Assembly (NCBI GenBank): GCA_017558005.1 | Contig: JAFYWN010000005.1 | Location: 1-42,304 of the forward strand | Direction of reading: 5' to 3' | Source of the DNA: Kiritimatiellia bacterium | Lineage (GTDB): Bacteria; Verrucomicrobiota; Kiritimatiellia; RFP12; DVOR01 | Length of the DNA: 42,304 nucleotides | In this document: positions 1 to 8,500 of the stretch, in pieces | Layout: every line of letters starts with the position of its first letter | How positions within the stretch are numbered: the stretch's first letter is position 1 | Notes under the pieces: generated by a model | What the model was told of the DNA's origin: nothing | The model's input: the letters and a program-made list of their open reading frames with translations, nothing else | Databases searched by the model: none | Position numbers and translations under genes: made by a program

Positions 1-264
1 ACACCACAGAAGGAAACCACCCTCCACCCCACGCGCTGCTTGTCACCATGCCCCCTAGCCTCTCCTTATCCCATGCGCAGCATGTGTCAGTCGGAGTACC
101 ACACATCGCAGAAAGACACGTATTCCACCCACACACTACTTGTGTCAGCGAACACACCACACACCATACACCACAGAAGGAAACCAGCCGCCACCCCACA
201 CACAGCGTGTCACCATGCACCCCTAGCCTCTCCTTATCCCATGCGCAGCATGTGTCAGTAGGAG
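1..264. repeat. Two-copy direct repeat, about 96 bp, period 167-168 bp
   Basis: Bases 1-96 and 168-264 are near-identical. Both begin ACACCACAGAAGGAAACCA, share CTCTCCTTATCCCATGCGCA, and end GTGTCAGT(C/A)GGAG. The spacer at 97-167 is rich in CACAC runs. No convincing gene lies here: the open frames that cross it are low-complexity translations of the repeat. The left copy starts at the window edge, so the array may continue to the left. The ACCACAGA word also occurs near the right end of the window, around 42122. Confidence 0.85.
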
Positions 265-329
265 CGCGTGCGCTCCGCCCGTTCATCGGCTTTAGCCGTG
301 GAAAAGCTTTTCAAAAAAATAATCACAGC

Positions 330-853
330 CTCTTCTCCCCACATACACTAAAAGTGTAGCAAAGTCTTTCACGATTGTCAAATCGTCATTTAAGGACCCT
401 CTAAAATATCGCAAAAAAGGCTCAAAATTTACCCTTCAAAACTAGCGAAATTGCAACTCAATTTCGCTAGTTTTGCTCCCCCAATTTCGCCAGTATTGGG
501 ATCCAATTTCGCTAATATTGACCCAAATTTTCTAGAGACCTCCCCCAAAAACGGGCAAATTGTTGATAACTTTTCCTCCCCTCATGACCCATTTTTTCGA
601 AAGGAAGCCGCTGTAGCGGAGTTGATTAACCCAATTTTTTGCACTATCTCTTTTTCCCTAAAGAAGTTATGCATTTTAAGCCACCGTTTGATTTTCGCCT
701 TAAAAATCGCCACCACACCGAATTTTTTCAGAAAACTGCGTCGAAAAACTTGCATTGTTGATAACTTGTTGATAACTCAAAAAAGTTTTCAACAGGCGAA
801 AAATCGTTAAAATTTTCGAAAAAATGAACTTTTCGCGCAGGCGATTTTGGCGC
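330..853 (+). repeat. 525-bp non-coding repeated element, copy 1
   Basis: This 524-bp stretch is homologous over its whole length to 28117-28641 (525 bp) in the same orientation. Shared blocks in the same order are: the left edge CTCTTCTCYCCAC with a CACTAAA(A)GTGTAGCAAA box; three CAATTTCGCT-type iterons (458-524, the last two at an exact 22-bp period); TGTTGATAAC at 561; AAGGAAG(CCG/CGA)CTGTAGCGGAG near 601; AGTTATGCATTTT; AAAACTGCGTCG; twin TGTTGATAA boxes at 756-764 and 767-775; TTTTCAACA at 786-794; and TTTCGCGCA at the right edge. Copy 1 also has a perfect 16-bp inverted repeat, 438-453 against 459-474, with a 5-base loop. No reading frame is conserved between the copies, so the element looks non-coding. 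What it does is unknown. Confidence 0.8.
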
Positions 854-1237
854 AAAAAACAATTTAGCGACAAACACTTTACAAGGAAAATTTCCCCACG
901 GATTTTCACAAACCTGCAAGCCGATAGAGGAACAATCCTCACAGAAGAAGGTACCCCACGACATTAAAGAAACTGTAAGCGCATAGAGAAAAACAAGTCA
1001 TTTCACACCCTCACGAAGGCACGTAGCGCACGCAAATAACGTCCATCAATAGCCTACGAATTTCCTGCAGTTGCAGTCTTACGAAGGTATGTAGTGCACG
1101 CAAATAAAGCGTACATTATTAAGTATTGAAGGGAATTAAGAGAGGAATTCTCCTCCGTTTTAGCTCTCCTGCCCCTGTCTATTCGCATTTTACCCAATAA
1201 ATTTTCAATTTATCACCGATTTATTTAGTCTGACGTA
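854..1237. other. Intergenic stretch with a short direct repeat
   Basis: This AT-rich spacer lies between the repeated element and the promoter of the carboxyltransferase gene. The only structure I can support is a 27-bp direct repeat at 1013-1039 and 1081-1107, beginning ACGAAGG and ending GCACGCAAATAA, with 24 of 27 bases identical and a 68-bp period. No gene or RNA was recognised. Confidence 0.6.
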
Positions 1238-1267
1238 TTGACTTCTACCCCTTGAAAATGGGATAAT
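1238..1267 (+). promoter_or_regulatory. Sigma-70-type promoter for the carboxyltransferase gene
   Basis: TTGACT at 1238-1243 and GATAAT at 1262-1267 are separated by 18 bases. Both hexamers match the consensus at five of six positions. The pair lies about 57 bases upstream of the ATG at 1324, in AT-rich DNA. Confidence 0.65.
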
Positions 1268-1323
1268 AGTAATGTTTTAGACTTTAATTGTGCCAACACG
1301 ATTTAGCCGAAAGGAAACTGTAT

Positions 1324-3183
1324 ATGGCCAAGACCGAAAAGAAGACCGTCCGTTTCGTCGATACGACGTTACGCGATGCCCACCAGTCTTTGTGGGCGAC
1401 ACGTATGCGCACCAAGGATATCCTTGGCATTCTGGAAGCCGTGGATGACGCTGGTTTCTACGCGATTGAATGTTGGGGCGGTGCGACGTTCGACGTCTGC
1501 ATGCGCTTCCTCCGTGAAGATCCGTGGGAACGCCTGCGCCAGATTAAGGCGGTTTGCAAGAAGACTCCGCTCCAGATGTTGTTGCGTGGTCAGAACTGCT
1601 TGGGTTACAAGCACTACCCGGATGACGTGTTGGATCGTTGCGTGGCAAAGATGTGCGAAAACGGCATGGACATCTTCCGTTGCTTCGACGCACTCAATGA
1701 CGTGCGCAACCTCGAAGCTGCTATCAAGGCAGTGAAGAAGTACGGCGGTCACGCTCAGGGTACGATTTGCTACACCTTCTCTCCCGTGCACACCGTGGCC
1801 AACTATGTGAAGTTCGCCAAGGAACAGGTGCAGCTCGGCATTGACTCGCTCGCCATTAAGGATATGGCTGGCATCTTGACGCCCTCTGCAGCCCGCGAAC
1901 TCGTGACCGGCCTCAAGAAGGCGCTCCCCGACCTCCCCATCGAAGTGCACTCGCACATGACCTCTGGCATGGCCCCTGCAATGTACATGGCCGCAGTGGA
2001 AGCAGGCGCTGGCGCAATTGACTGCGCTGTTGCAACGCTCTCTGGCTTCTCCTCCCAGCCTGCACACGGCACGATGCACGCCATCTTCGAAGGTCTCGGC
2101 TATGAAACCGGCATCAAGACCGACCGCATCACCGAAATCGACAACTACTTCAAGGCCCTCAAGCCCGAACGTGCGCTCCAGGCAAATGCTGATGCAGAAG
2201 CCGTGGACGTGCAGGTGCTTCTCCACCACATCCCTGGTGGCATGATCTCCAACACCCGTAGCCAGTTGGCTCAGCAGGATGCTTTGGATCGCTTGCCCGA
2301 AGTGTTGGAAGAACTTCCTCGCGTGCGTAAGGATATGGGTTATCCTCCCTTGGTCACGCCGACCTCCCAGATCATGGGTGTGCAGGCTGTGCTCAACGTG
2401 CTCGGCGGTGAACGCTATGGCATGGTTTCCAACGAAACCAAGCAGTACGTCAAGGGTTACTACGGTCGTAGCCCCGCTCCCGTGGACAAGGCTCTCGAAA
2501 AGAAGATTCTCGCTGGCGAAAAGAAGATCACCTGCCGTCCGGCAGACTTGCTCGAACCTGGCTTGCCTCAGGCTGCTAAGGAACTCGATCCCAAGTTGAT
2601 CCAGACCGAAGAAGACATCCTCTCCTACTGCATGTTCCCCGCTGTGGCGCTCGACTACTTCCAGTGGCGTGCTAAGCCCGAAGGCGAACGTGACCCGATT
2701 CCTGCTGACTCCGAAATGACTATCGCGAAGGCCGCTGCTAAGGCTGAAGAAGCCAAGGCCGCTCCCGCTCCTGCACCTTTGGGCGCAGATGATGCGAAGT
2801 TCGCTGTCATTGGTAAGCAGTTCGTGGCCCTCTTCGGCTCCCTCGGTGGCAACATCAAGGTGGACGCCTCTGCACTCGCAGCCGTCCCGACGACCGATGC
2901 CGCAGCCGCACCCGCCGCAGAAGCAGCTCCTGCCGCAGCCGCCGCACCCAAGAAGACCTTGAATGCTACGCTCACCGGCACCTTCTACCGTTCTGACGCC
3001 CCCGGCAAGCCGAACATGGTGGAAGAAGGCGCTAGCGTGAAGGCTGGCGACCCGGTCTGCGTGTTGGAAGCTATGAAGCTCTTCAACCCGGTGAAGGCAC
3101 CTGAAAACTGCAAGATTATCCGCTTCCTCGTGCAGCCCGGCGAGAACGTCTCCAAGGGCAGCCCGATTGCAGAAATCGAATAA
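1324..3183 (+). CDS. oadA: Biotin-dependent carboxyltransferase, oxaloacetate decarboxylase alpha / pyruvate carboxylase subunit B type
   Basis: The protein has 619 residues. An N-terminal HMGL-like carboxyltransferase barrel (about 8-275) carries the metal and active-site signature DTTLRDAHQS with Asp18, Lys179 in IKDMAG, and His209-x-His211 in VHSHMTSG. The conserved PYC/OADA domain follows (about 290-460), then an Ala/Pro-rich linker (about 475-545) and a C-terminal biotinyl domain with EAMKL, biotin on Lys585. It moves the carboxyl group between biotin and pyruvate/oxaloacetate. No oadB (membrane pump), oadG or biotin carboxylase gene is adjacent, so the sequence does not separate a sodium-pump alpha subunit from a two-part pyruvate carboxylase. 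ATG 1324 was chosen over an upstream in-frame TTG because AAAGGA lies about 8 bases before it. Lysine codons are almost all AAG, which suggests high expression. Confidence 0.9.
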   Translation: MAKTEKKTVRFVDTTLRDAHQSLWATRMRTKDILGILEAVDDAGFYAIECWGGATFDVCMRFLREDPWERLRQIKAVCKKTPLQMLLRGQNCLGYKHYPDDVLDRCVAKMCENGMDIFRCFDALNDVRNLEAAIKAVKKYGGHAQGTICYTFSPVHTVANYVKFAKEQVQLGIDSLAIKDMAGILTPSAARELVTGLKKALPDLPIEVHSHMTSGMAPAMYMAAVEAGAGAIDCAVATLSGFSSQPAHGTMHAIFEGLGYETGIKTDRITEIDNYFKALKPERALQANADAEAVDVQVLLHHIPGGMISNTRSQLAQQDALDRLPEVLEELPRVRKDMGYPPLVTPTSQIMGVQAVLNVLGGERYGMVSNETKQYVKGYYGRSPAPVDKALEKKILAGEKKITCRPADLLEPGLPQAAKELDPKLIQTEEDILSYCMFPAVALDYFQWRAKPEGERDPIPADSEMTIAKAAAKAEEAKAAPAPAPLGADDAKFAVIGKQFVALFGSLGGNIKVDASALAAVPTTDAAAAPAAEAAPAAAAAPKKTLNATLTGTFYRSDAPGKPNMVEEGASVKAGDPVCVLEAMKLFNPVKAPENCKIIRFLVQPGENVSKGSPIAEIE

Positions 3184-3424
3184 TCATTCCACCTGTCGCT
3201 GCGGCATCCGCCGTGGCGACTGGTTTGTCAGACATCCGTTGCGCGCAATTGTGCGGAACGGATGTTATGGCAAGAATTAACCCTTGCCAATGTGCCATTG
3301 ACACCCACCTTTTGGCGTCAATGCACCTTAAACAAAAACCTTTTTTATCGCATCCCTTGCGATGGAATTGGTTTCAAAAACACCTTTTACTTCCTTGCCC
3401 CCTACCTCTTCTCCGGAGCCTTCT
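3184..3424 (+). promoter_or_regulatory. Intercistronic region with five successive inverted repeats
   Basis: Five separate inverted repeats lie in 170 bases: GTCGC/GCGAC with a long inner stem (3195-3220); ACATCCGTT/AACGGATGT (3232-3265); TGGCAAG/CTTGCCA (3268-3289); CATTGAC/GTCAATG (3296-3323); and ATCGCA/TGCGAT (3347-3363). The first could be a weak terminator for the upstream gene, but no T-run follows it. A T6 run at 3341-3346 follows the fourth. A TTGACA at 3298 has no good -10 partner. The region could be a structured leader, processing sites or operators for the ABC exporter gene. Confidence 0.45.
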
Positions 3425-5440
3425 ATGTCAAAGAAGAACAAGCAATTCAACAAAACCTCCCCTTACGGACAAGAGTGGTTTGATAAAGAATATACTGCAA
3501 AGGAAGTCTACAAAAGACTGTGGGGCTTTGCGCGTCGTTACAAAGGCCTCATTTTTACTGGTGCATTTCTCGGCATGGTCACTGGTGGTGCATGGGCACC
3601 CATCTTTTCTGTTGTGCAGCCGATGATTAACGGGATGCAAACGGCCTCTACTCAGACACAAACTGAAACCACGGCCGCCCTCCCTGCCCCCACCGCAACG
3701 ATTGAGACCCCCGCTCCTACAACTAACGTTGCCACCCCTGCCGCAGAGCCGCAGCAGAAGCTCTCCAAGTTGGAACGACAGAGCAAAAAAGAATCTGAAA
3801 AATATCAAAAATATCTTGATCTCATTGAAGAACAGCTTGCCAAAATCGGCATTACAGGTCCTAGTGCGACATTGATGGTCTTTGCTTTGGTGGCGGCACT
3901 CGCCATCTCTCTTAAGATGGCTACGCAGTATTTGAACCAGTACTACCTTACCAAGGCGGGCATGAAGGTGGTGATGGACGTACGTAATGCTATGTTCAAA
4001 CACCTTCAGGAGCAGTCGCTTGCGTTTCACGGTCGTGCTGACGTGGGCCGTCTGATGAGTCGCGCGACTGGCGACCCCGAAATCATTCGCACCTTAATTA
4101 GCCAGACGATGAGCGACCTCTGCCGTGCACCCTTTGAAATCTTAACGGCCGTTCTCTTCATCTGCTTCTTCGCAATCAAAAATAACATGATTTCCTTGCT
4201 TTTGGTTGCAATCATCGGCTTCCCGGTCTGCATGTTACCCATTGTTTGGATTGGTAAGCAAATCCGCACATGGTCAAAGCGCTTGATGGGGCAAACGGCA
4301 GGCATTACCTCGCGGTTCCATGAAAACCTCACCTGCATCAAGGTGGTCAAGGCCTACCATACTGAAAAGAGTGAAACGGCTAAATACGAAGACTACAACC
4401 TCCGTGCATTCAAGATTTGTATGCGCGCAACCCGTTGGAGCATCTTGGTTACGCCGTTAACTGAAACCGTCGCCTTCTTGTTGGCTACAATTTTCGTGGC
4501 CTACTGCCTCTCCACGGGTCATGGTCTCTCCGAAATTATCCCCTTAATTCCGCCCTTCCTGATTCTCTACAAGCCGATGAAGCAGTTGGGCCGTCTCCAG
4601 GTAGCCCTCGAAAATGGACGCGCAGCCCTTCAGCGTATCTTCTCCCTGCTTGACGTCCATGAAGAACTCCAGGAAAAGCCTGACGCACAGACATTGGCCG
4701 AATTCAAGGAAGCACTCGTTTTTGATGACGTCTCGTTCGGTTATGACTCGAAGAAGGAAGATATCATTAAGCACGCCTCCTTCACGATTAAGCCTGGACA
4801 GATGTATGCCGTCGTGGGTTCCACGGGTAGCGGTAAGAGCACCCTTGCCAACCTCTTGGCGCGTTTCTACGACGTCACTGATGGTAAGGTTACGATTGAT
4901 GGGCACGACTTGCGCGACTATCGCATCGCAGATCTCCGCAACATCATCGGCGCCGTGACCCAAGAAGCCTTGTTGTTCAATGCCACCATCGCAGAAAACA
5001 TTGCCTATGGCACACCGAATGCCACCCAGGAAGCAATTGAAGCGGCGGCGAAACTCGCAAATGCGCACGATTTCATTGTGGCACATCCAGAAGGTTACCA
5101 ACGCATCGCGGGTGAAAAGGGCTTTGTTTTAAGTGGTGGCGAACGTCAACGTGTGGCCATCGCTCGCGCCATTTTGCGCAATCCGCCTATCTTGATTTTG
5201 GACGAAGCCACCAGTGCGCTTGATACGGTTACCGAACAACAAGTTCAAGCGGCGATTAACAATTTGATGAAGAATCGCACCACGTTTGCAATCGCGCATC
5301 GTCTTTCGACGATTCGCCAAGCGGACTGCATTCTTGTTTTGGATCACGGCACCATTGTGGAACGTGGCACACACGATGAGCTCTATGCTCAAAATGGTGT
5401 CTATCGCAAACTCTGCGACATCCAGAACCAACAGGCTTAA
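3425..5440 (+). CDS. ABC exporter, fused membrane and ATPase domains (MsbA-like)
   Basis: The protein has 671 residues: an N-terminal transmembrane domain (six helices expected) and a C-terminal nucleotide-binding domain. Visible motifs are Walker A GSTGSGKS with Lys471, signature LSGGE at 569-573, Walker B ILILDEAT with Asp593/Glu594, and the switch His625 in IAHRLST. As a half-transporter it should act as a homodimer, and MsbA-type lipid export is the likeliest role for this fold. Between TM1 (about 42-64) and TM2 (about 148-168) sits an unusual insert: a Thr/Ala/Pro-rich stretch (about 71-108) and a charged, probably helical segment (about 110-140). ATG 3425 is preferred because GGAG lies 6 bases upstream. 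The substrate cannot be read from the sequence. Confidence 0.88.
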   Translation: MSKKNKQFNKTSPYGQEWFDKEYTAKEVYKRLWGFARRYKGLIFTGAFLGMVTGGAWAPIFSVVQPMINGMQTASTQTQTETTAALPAPTATIETPAPTTNVATPAAEPQQKLSKLERQSKKESEKYQKYLDLIEEQLAKIGITGPSATLMVFALVAALAISLKMATQYLNQYYLTKAGMKVVMDVRNAMFKHLQEQSLAFHGRADVGRLMSRATGDPEIIRTLISQTMSDLCRAPFEILTAVLFICFFAIKNNMISLLLVAIIGFPVCMLPIVWIGKQIRTWSKRLMGQTAGITSRFHENLTCIKVVKAYHTEKSETAKYEDYNLRAFKICMRATRWSILVTPLTETVAFLLATIFVAYCLSTGHGLSEIIPLIPPFLILYKPMKQLGRLQVALENGRAALQRIFSLLDVHEELQEKPDAQTLAEFKEALVFDDVSFGYDSKKEDIIKHASFTIKPGQMYAVVGSTGSGKSTLANLLARFYDVTDGKVTIDGHDLRDYRIADLRNIIGAVTQEALLFNATIAENIAYGTPNATQEAIEAAAKLANAHDFIVAHPEGYQRIAGEKGFVLSGGERQRVAIARAILRNPPILILDEATSALDTVTEQQVQAAINNLMKNRTTFAIAHRLSTIRQADCILVLDHGTIVERGTHDELYAQNGVYRKLCDIQNQQA

Positions 5441-5505
5441 TAACGACACTATCGTGCAATTATTCGCCGATTACGTGATTGTTTCACCACACACCAAAGG
5501 TTGTT

Positions 5506-8500
5506 ATGAACTCTTTTAACACGACGACATGTGCGCTCCTCGCGACCGTTTTCTCGACAAGCGTTTTATTGGCAGCAGACCCTGCAACGCCCGCCACCGA
5601 ACAGGTCGCACAAATTACCTCTGCCGTAACAACGCAGTGGCCTTGCCAACCCGAACCTGTGAAGTTGCCCCACGGCTTCGACCCCAACCGCATCTACTTG
5701 GGTGCCCGCCCCTCGTTGTTGCCCGACGGCTCAAAGTTTTTGTTTGAGTGGTGCGATGCGATTTGGATTGCCCCCACCCAAGGTGGCACGGCAAAGGTGC
5801 TCCAACACACCACGGGCCGTGACACATGGCCTATCGTCTCCAACGACGGCAAGCGCTTCTGCTTCCAGTCTAATCGCTCTGGCGGTTGGCACGTCTTTGT
5901 GGCCGACATTAAAGAAGGTGCAGAGGCACGTCAAGTCGGCTTCAACTCTGAGGCAGAACGCCCCTACGGTTGGTCCAATGATGACTCCGAACTGCTCTGC
6001 TTCGTTGTCCGCGATGACGAAGGTTCAGTCTTTGACGTTGGCCGTTTAGCATGGATTCCCGTCAATGAACGCGCCGCCGAACGTCGCATCTTTGACGCCC
6101 CGGGGTCTGAGCCCTCCCTCTCGCCTGACGGTCGTTACCTCTTGTTCACCCAAGAAGGTGAAGACCTTTATCGTAAGGGTACCACGGGTGAAAACGTCTC
6201 TCGCATTTGGTGTTATGACACCCAAACAGGGGGCTTCACACTCGTCGTAAAGCATGACACTGAAAGCCGCACGCCCATTTGGGCACCCGATGGTCAGGGC
6301 TTCTACTATGTCGGTGGCCAAGATGGCACGCTCAACATTTGGTACCACGCCTTCCCTGGCACGGAAGAACGTCAAATCACCTTCTTCCGCGGCGATAGTA
6401 TCATCCACCCCACCCTCTCCAAGGACGGCAAGACCATGGTTTTCCGTCAAGGATTTGATTTCTGGTCCATCAATCCCGAAGAAGGTGGCACGCCTCAGCG
6501 CATCTTGCTCACGCCTGAAGATACAGGTCTTGCTCGTGCAAAGACACGCCGTCGCCACTATGACACCATTTGGAACAATGACCGCGCAGGTGGCCTCACG
6601 GCAACCAGTGGTGGTCTTGAATTAGCCTTCACGACAGGCGGCGACCTCTATGTGATGGATACCGTCTTACGCGAGCCGCACCTTGTGTATGGTAGCTCGC
6701 GCACCCATGAACGTGACTGCGTCTTCTCGAAGGATGGTTCTCGCCTCTACTTCCTCTCGGATCGTGGTGATAGCATTGCGCTGTTGATGGCAGAAAAAGT
6801 TCGCCCGCAGCACTTCTGGTGGGAAAACTCCGAATTTAAGATTCGTGAACTCGCAGGTGGCTCGGCACGTCGCTCGTTGCTCTCCCTCTCCCCTGACGGG
6901 ACGAAACTCGCTTGGGTGGAAGCTGGTAGCTCGCTCGTTATTGCCGACACTGAAGGTAACGTCCTTCGCCGTCTTCCTCCCCAAAAGAGCATCAACTCTT
7001 ATGATTGGTCCCCCGATGGTCGCTGGATGGTGACCGCGATGGAAGACGATTATGCCAATAATGACATTTGGTTGGTCCCCTTGGAAGAATTCCCTGGTGC
7101 CAAGCTTTACAACGTCTCCAGAAGCTTCACGTGGGATGGCAGCCCCTCTTGGTCGCCTGACGGTAAGCTACTCGTTTGGAATGGCCAACGTGTTGGTTCG
7201 GGTTCGGCCCTCTTCTACGTGTGGTTGAATCGTAGCGATGAAGAGTCCTTGAAAACCGAAGCCTATCGTAAGGCTATTGAACACATGGGCCTCCGTCTGC
7301 AGGACCGCCCGGAAGCAACCGCTGTTCTGCTCGGCTCAACCGCCGTGGCCACACCTGACCCGCATAGTCCGAATGCAGACGCAGACATTCTTGCGAAGAA
7401 GCAAGAAGGCAACTATGTCGTCGTTGACCTTGATGGGCTCCATGAGCGCGTCCACGCCACCCCCATCCCCGCACTTGGCAATCCTTGCTTCGCTCCGAAC
7501 TCTCGTCGTATCCTCTTCCCCGCCACGATTAATGGTCGTCCGGGCACCTATGAAGTTACGATTCCGAATAACATGACGCCCACCTTCTTGCGTGATCGTT
7601 GGGGTTACCCATTGGGTTGGTTTGGTCGCGACAAGGACCCGCTTCGTGCAGATAAACTCCTCATGTTGACCGCCGATTACAAGATAGGTACACTTGATGA
7701 AACCTATCCTTTCATGGTTTATCAAGAAATGAACTTGCAGGACTATCATGAACTCGGCTTCATGATGGCGTGGGGTCTCTTGCGCGATAACTACTATGAC
7801 TCCAACTTCCACGGTGCTGACTGGAATGCCATTCGTGACAAGTATCAAGCACCCGCGCGTTTCGCCCCTTCACGTTCGGTTTATGAACGCATCTTCAATG
7901 CGCTCAATGGCGAATTGAACTCCTCCCACCTTGGCTTCTATGGCAATGCCACCTCCAATAAAGAATGGGGTGCAGACAAGCCCTTCAACTCGTGGGAACC
8001 CGTCACCTCGCATTTGGGCATTATCTTCGACCAGGCCTACTCTGGCGAACAGGGGTGGATGGTTAAGAAGGTCATCCCTGGTGGTCCTGCAGACTCTGAG
8101 CAGATTAACATTCGCCCTGGCGACTTGATTGTCAGCATTGATGGCAAGCCGATTCGCAATGGCATTGACCCGACGCTCTTGCTCAATGGTCCGAAGCCCG
8201 GCAAGTTCATCCTTGAAGTGCGCTCAAATGATCGCGTTCGTAAGGTCTATTTGGAAGCCATCACCTATGCTGATGCACGTACACTTGTTCAAAAGGCAAT
8301 GTATGCAAATCGCCGTGACTATGTCCATCGTCGTTCTGGTGGTGCATTTGGTTACATCAACATCGCCCAGATGAACAACGATGAATACAACCGCTTCGAG
8401 CGTGAAATCTTCGCAGAAGGATTTGATAAGGATGGCATGGTAATTGACGTGCGTGATAACGTCGGTGGCTTCACGGCAGACAAGGTCTTGAACATCCTCG

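Noticed and set aside
1..264. Possible CRISPR array
   Set aside because: Only two long, imperfect repeats with a 71-bp low-complexity spacer, and no cas gene in the window.
330..853. Chromosomal origin of replication
   Set aside because: No dnaA, dnaN, gidA or parAB nearby, the boxes differ from the DnaA consensus, and a second equal copy lies 28 kb away. Kept only as a question under the element finding.
3298..3326. TTGACA-type promoter for the ABC exporter
   Set aside because: No acceptable -10 hexamer at 16-18 bases; the TTGAC is one arm of an inverted repeat instead.
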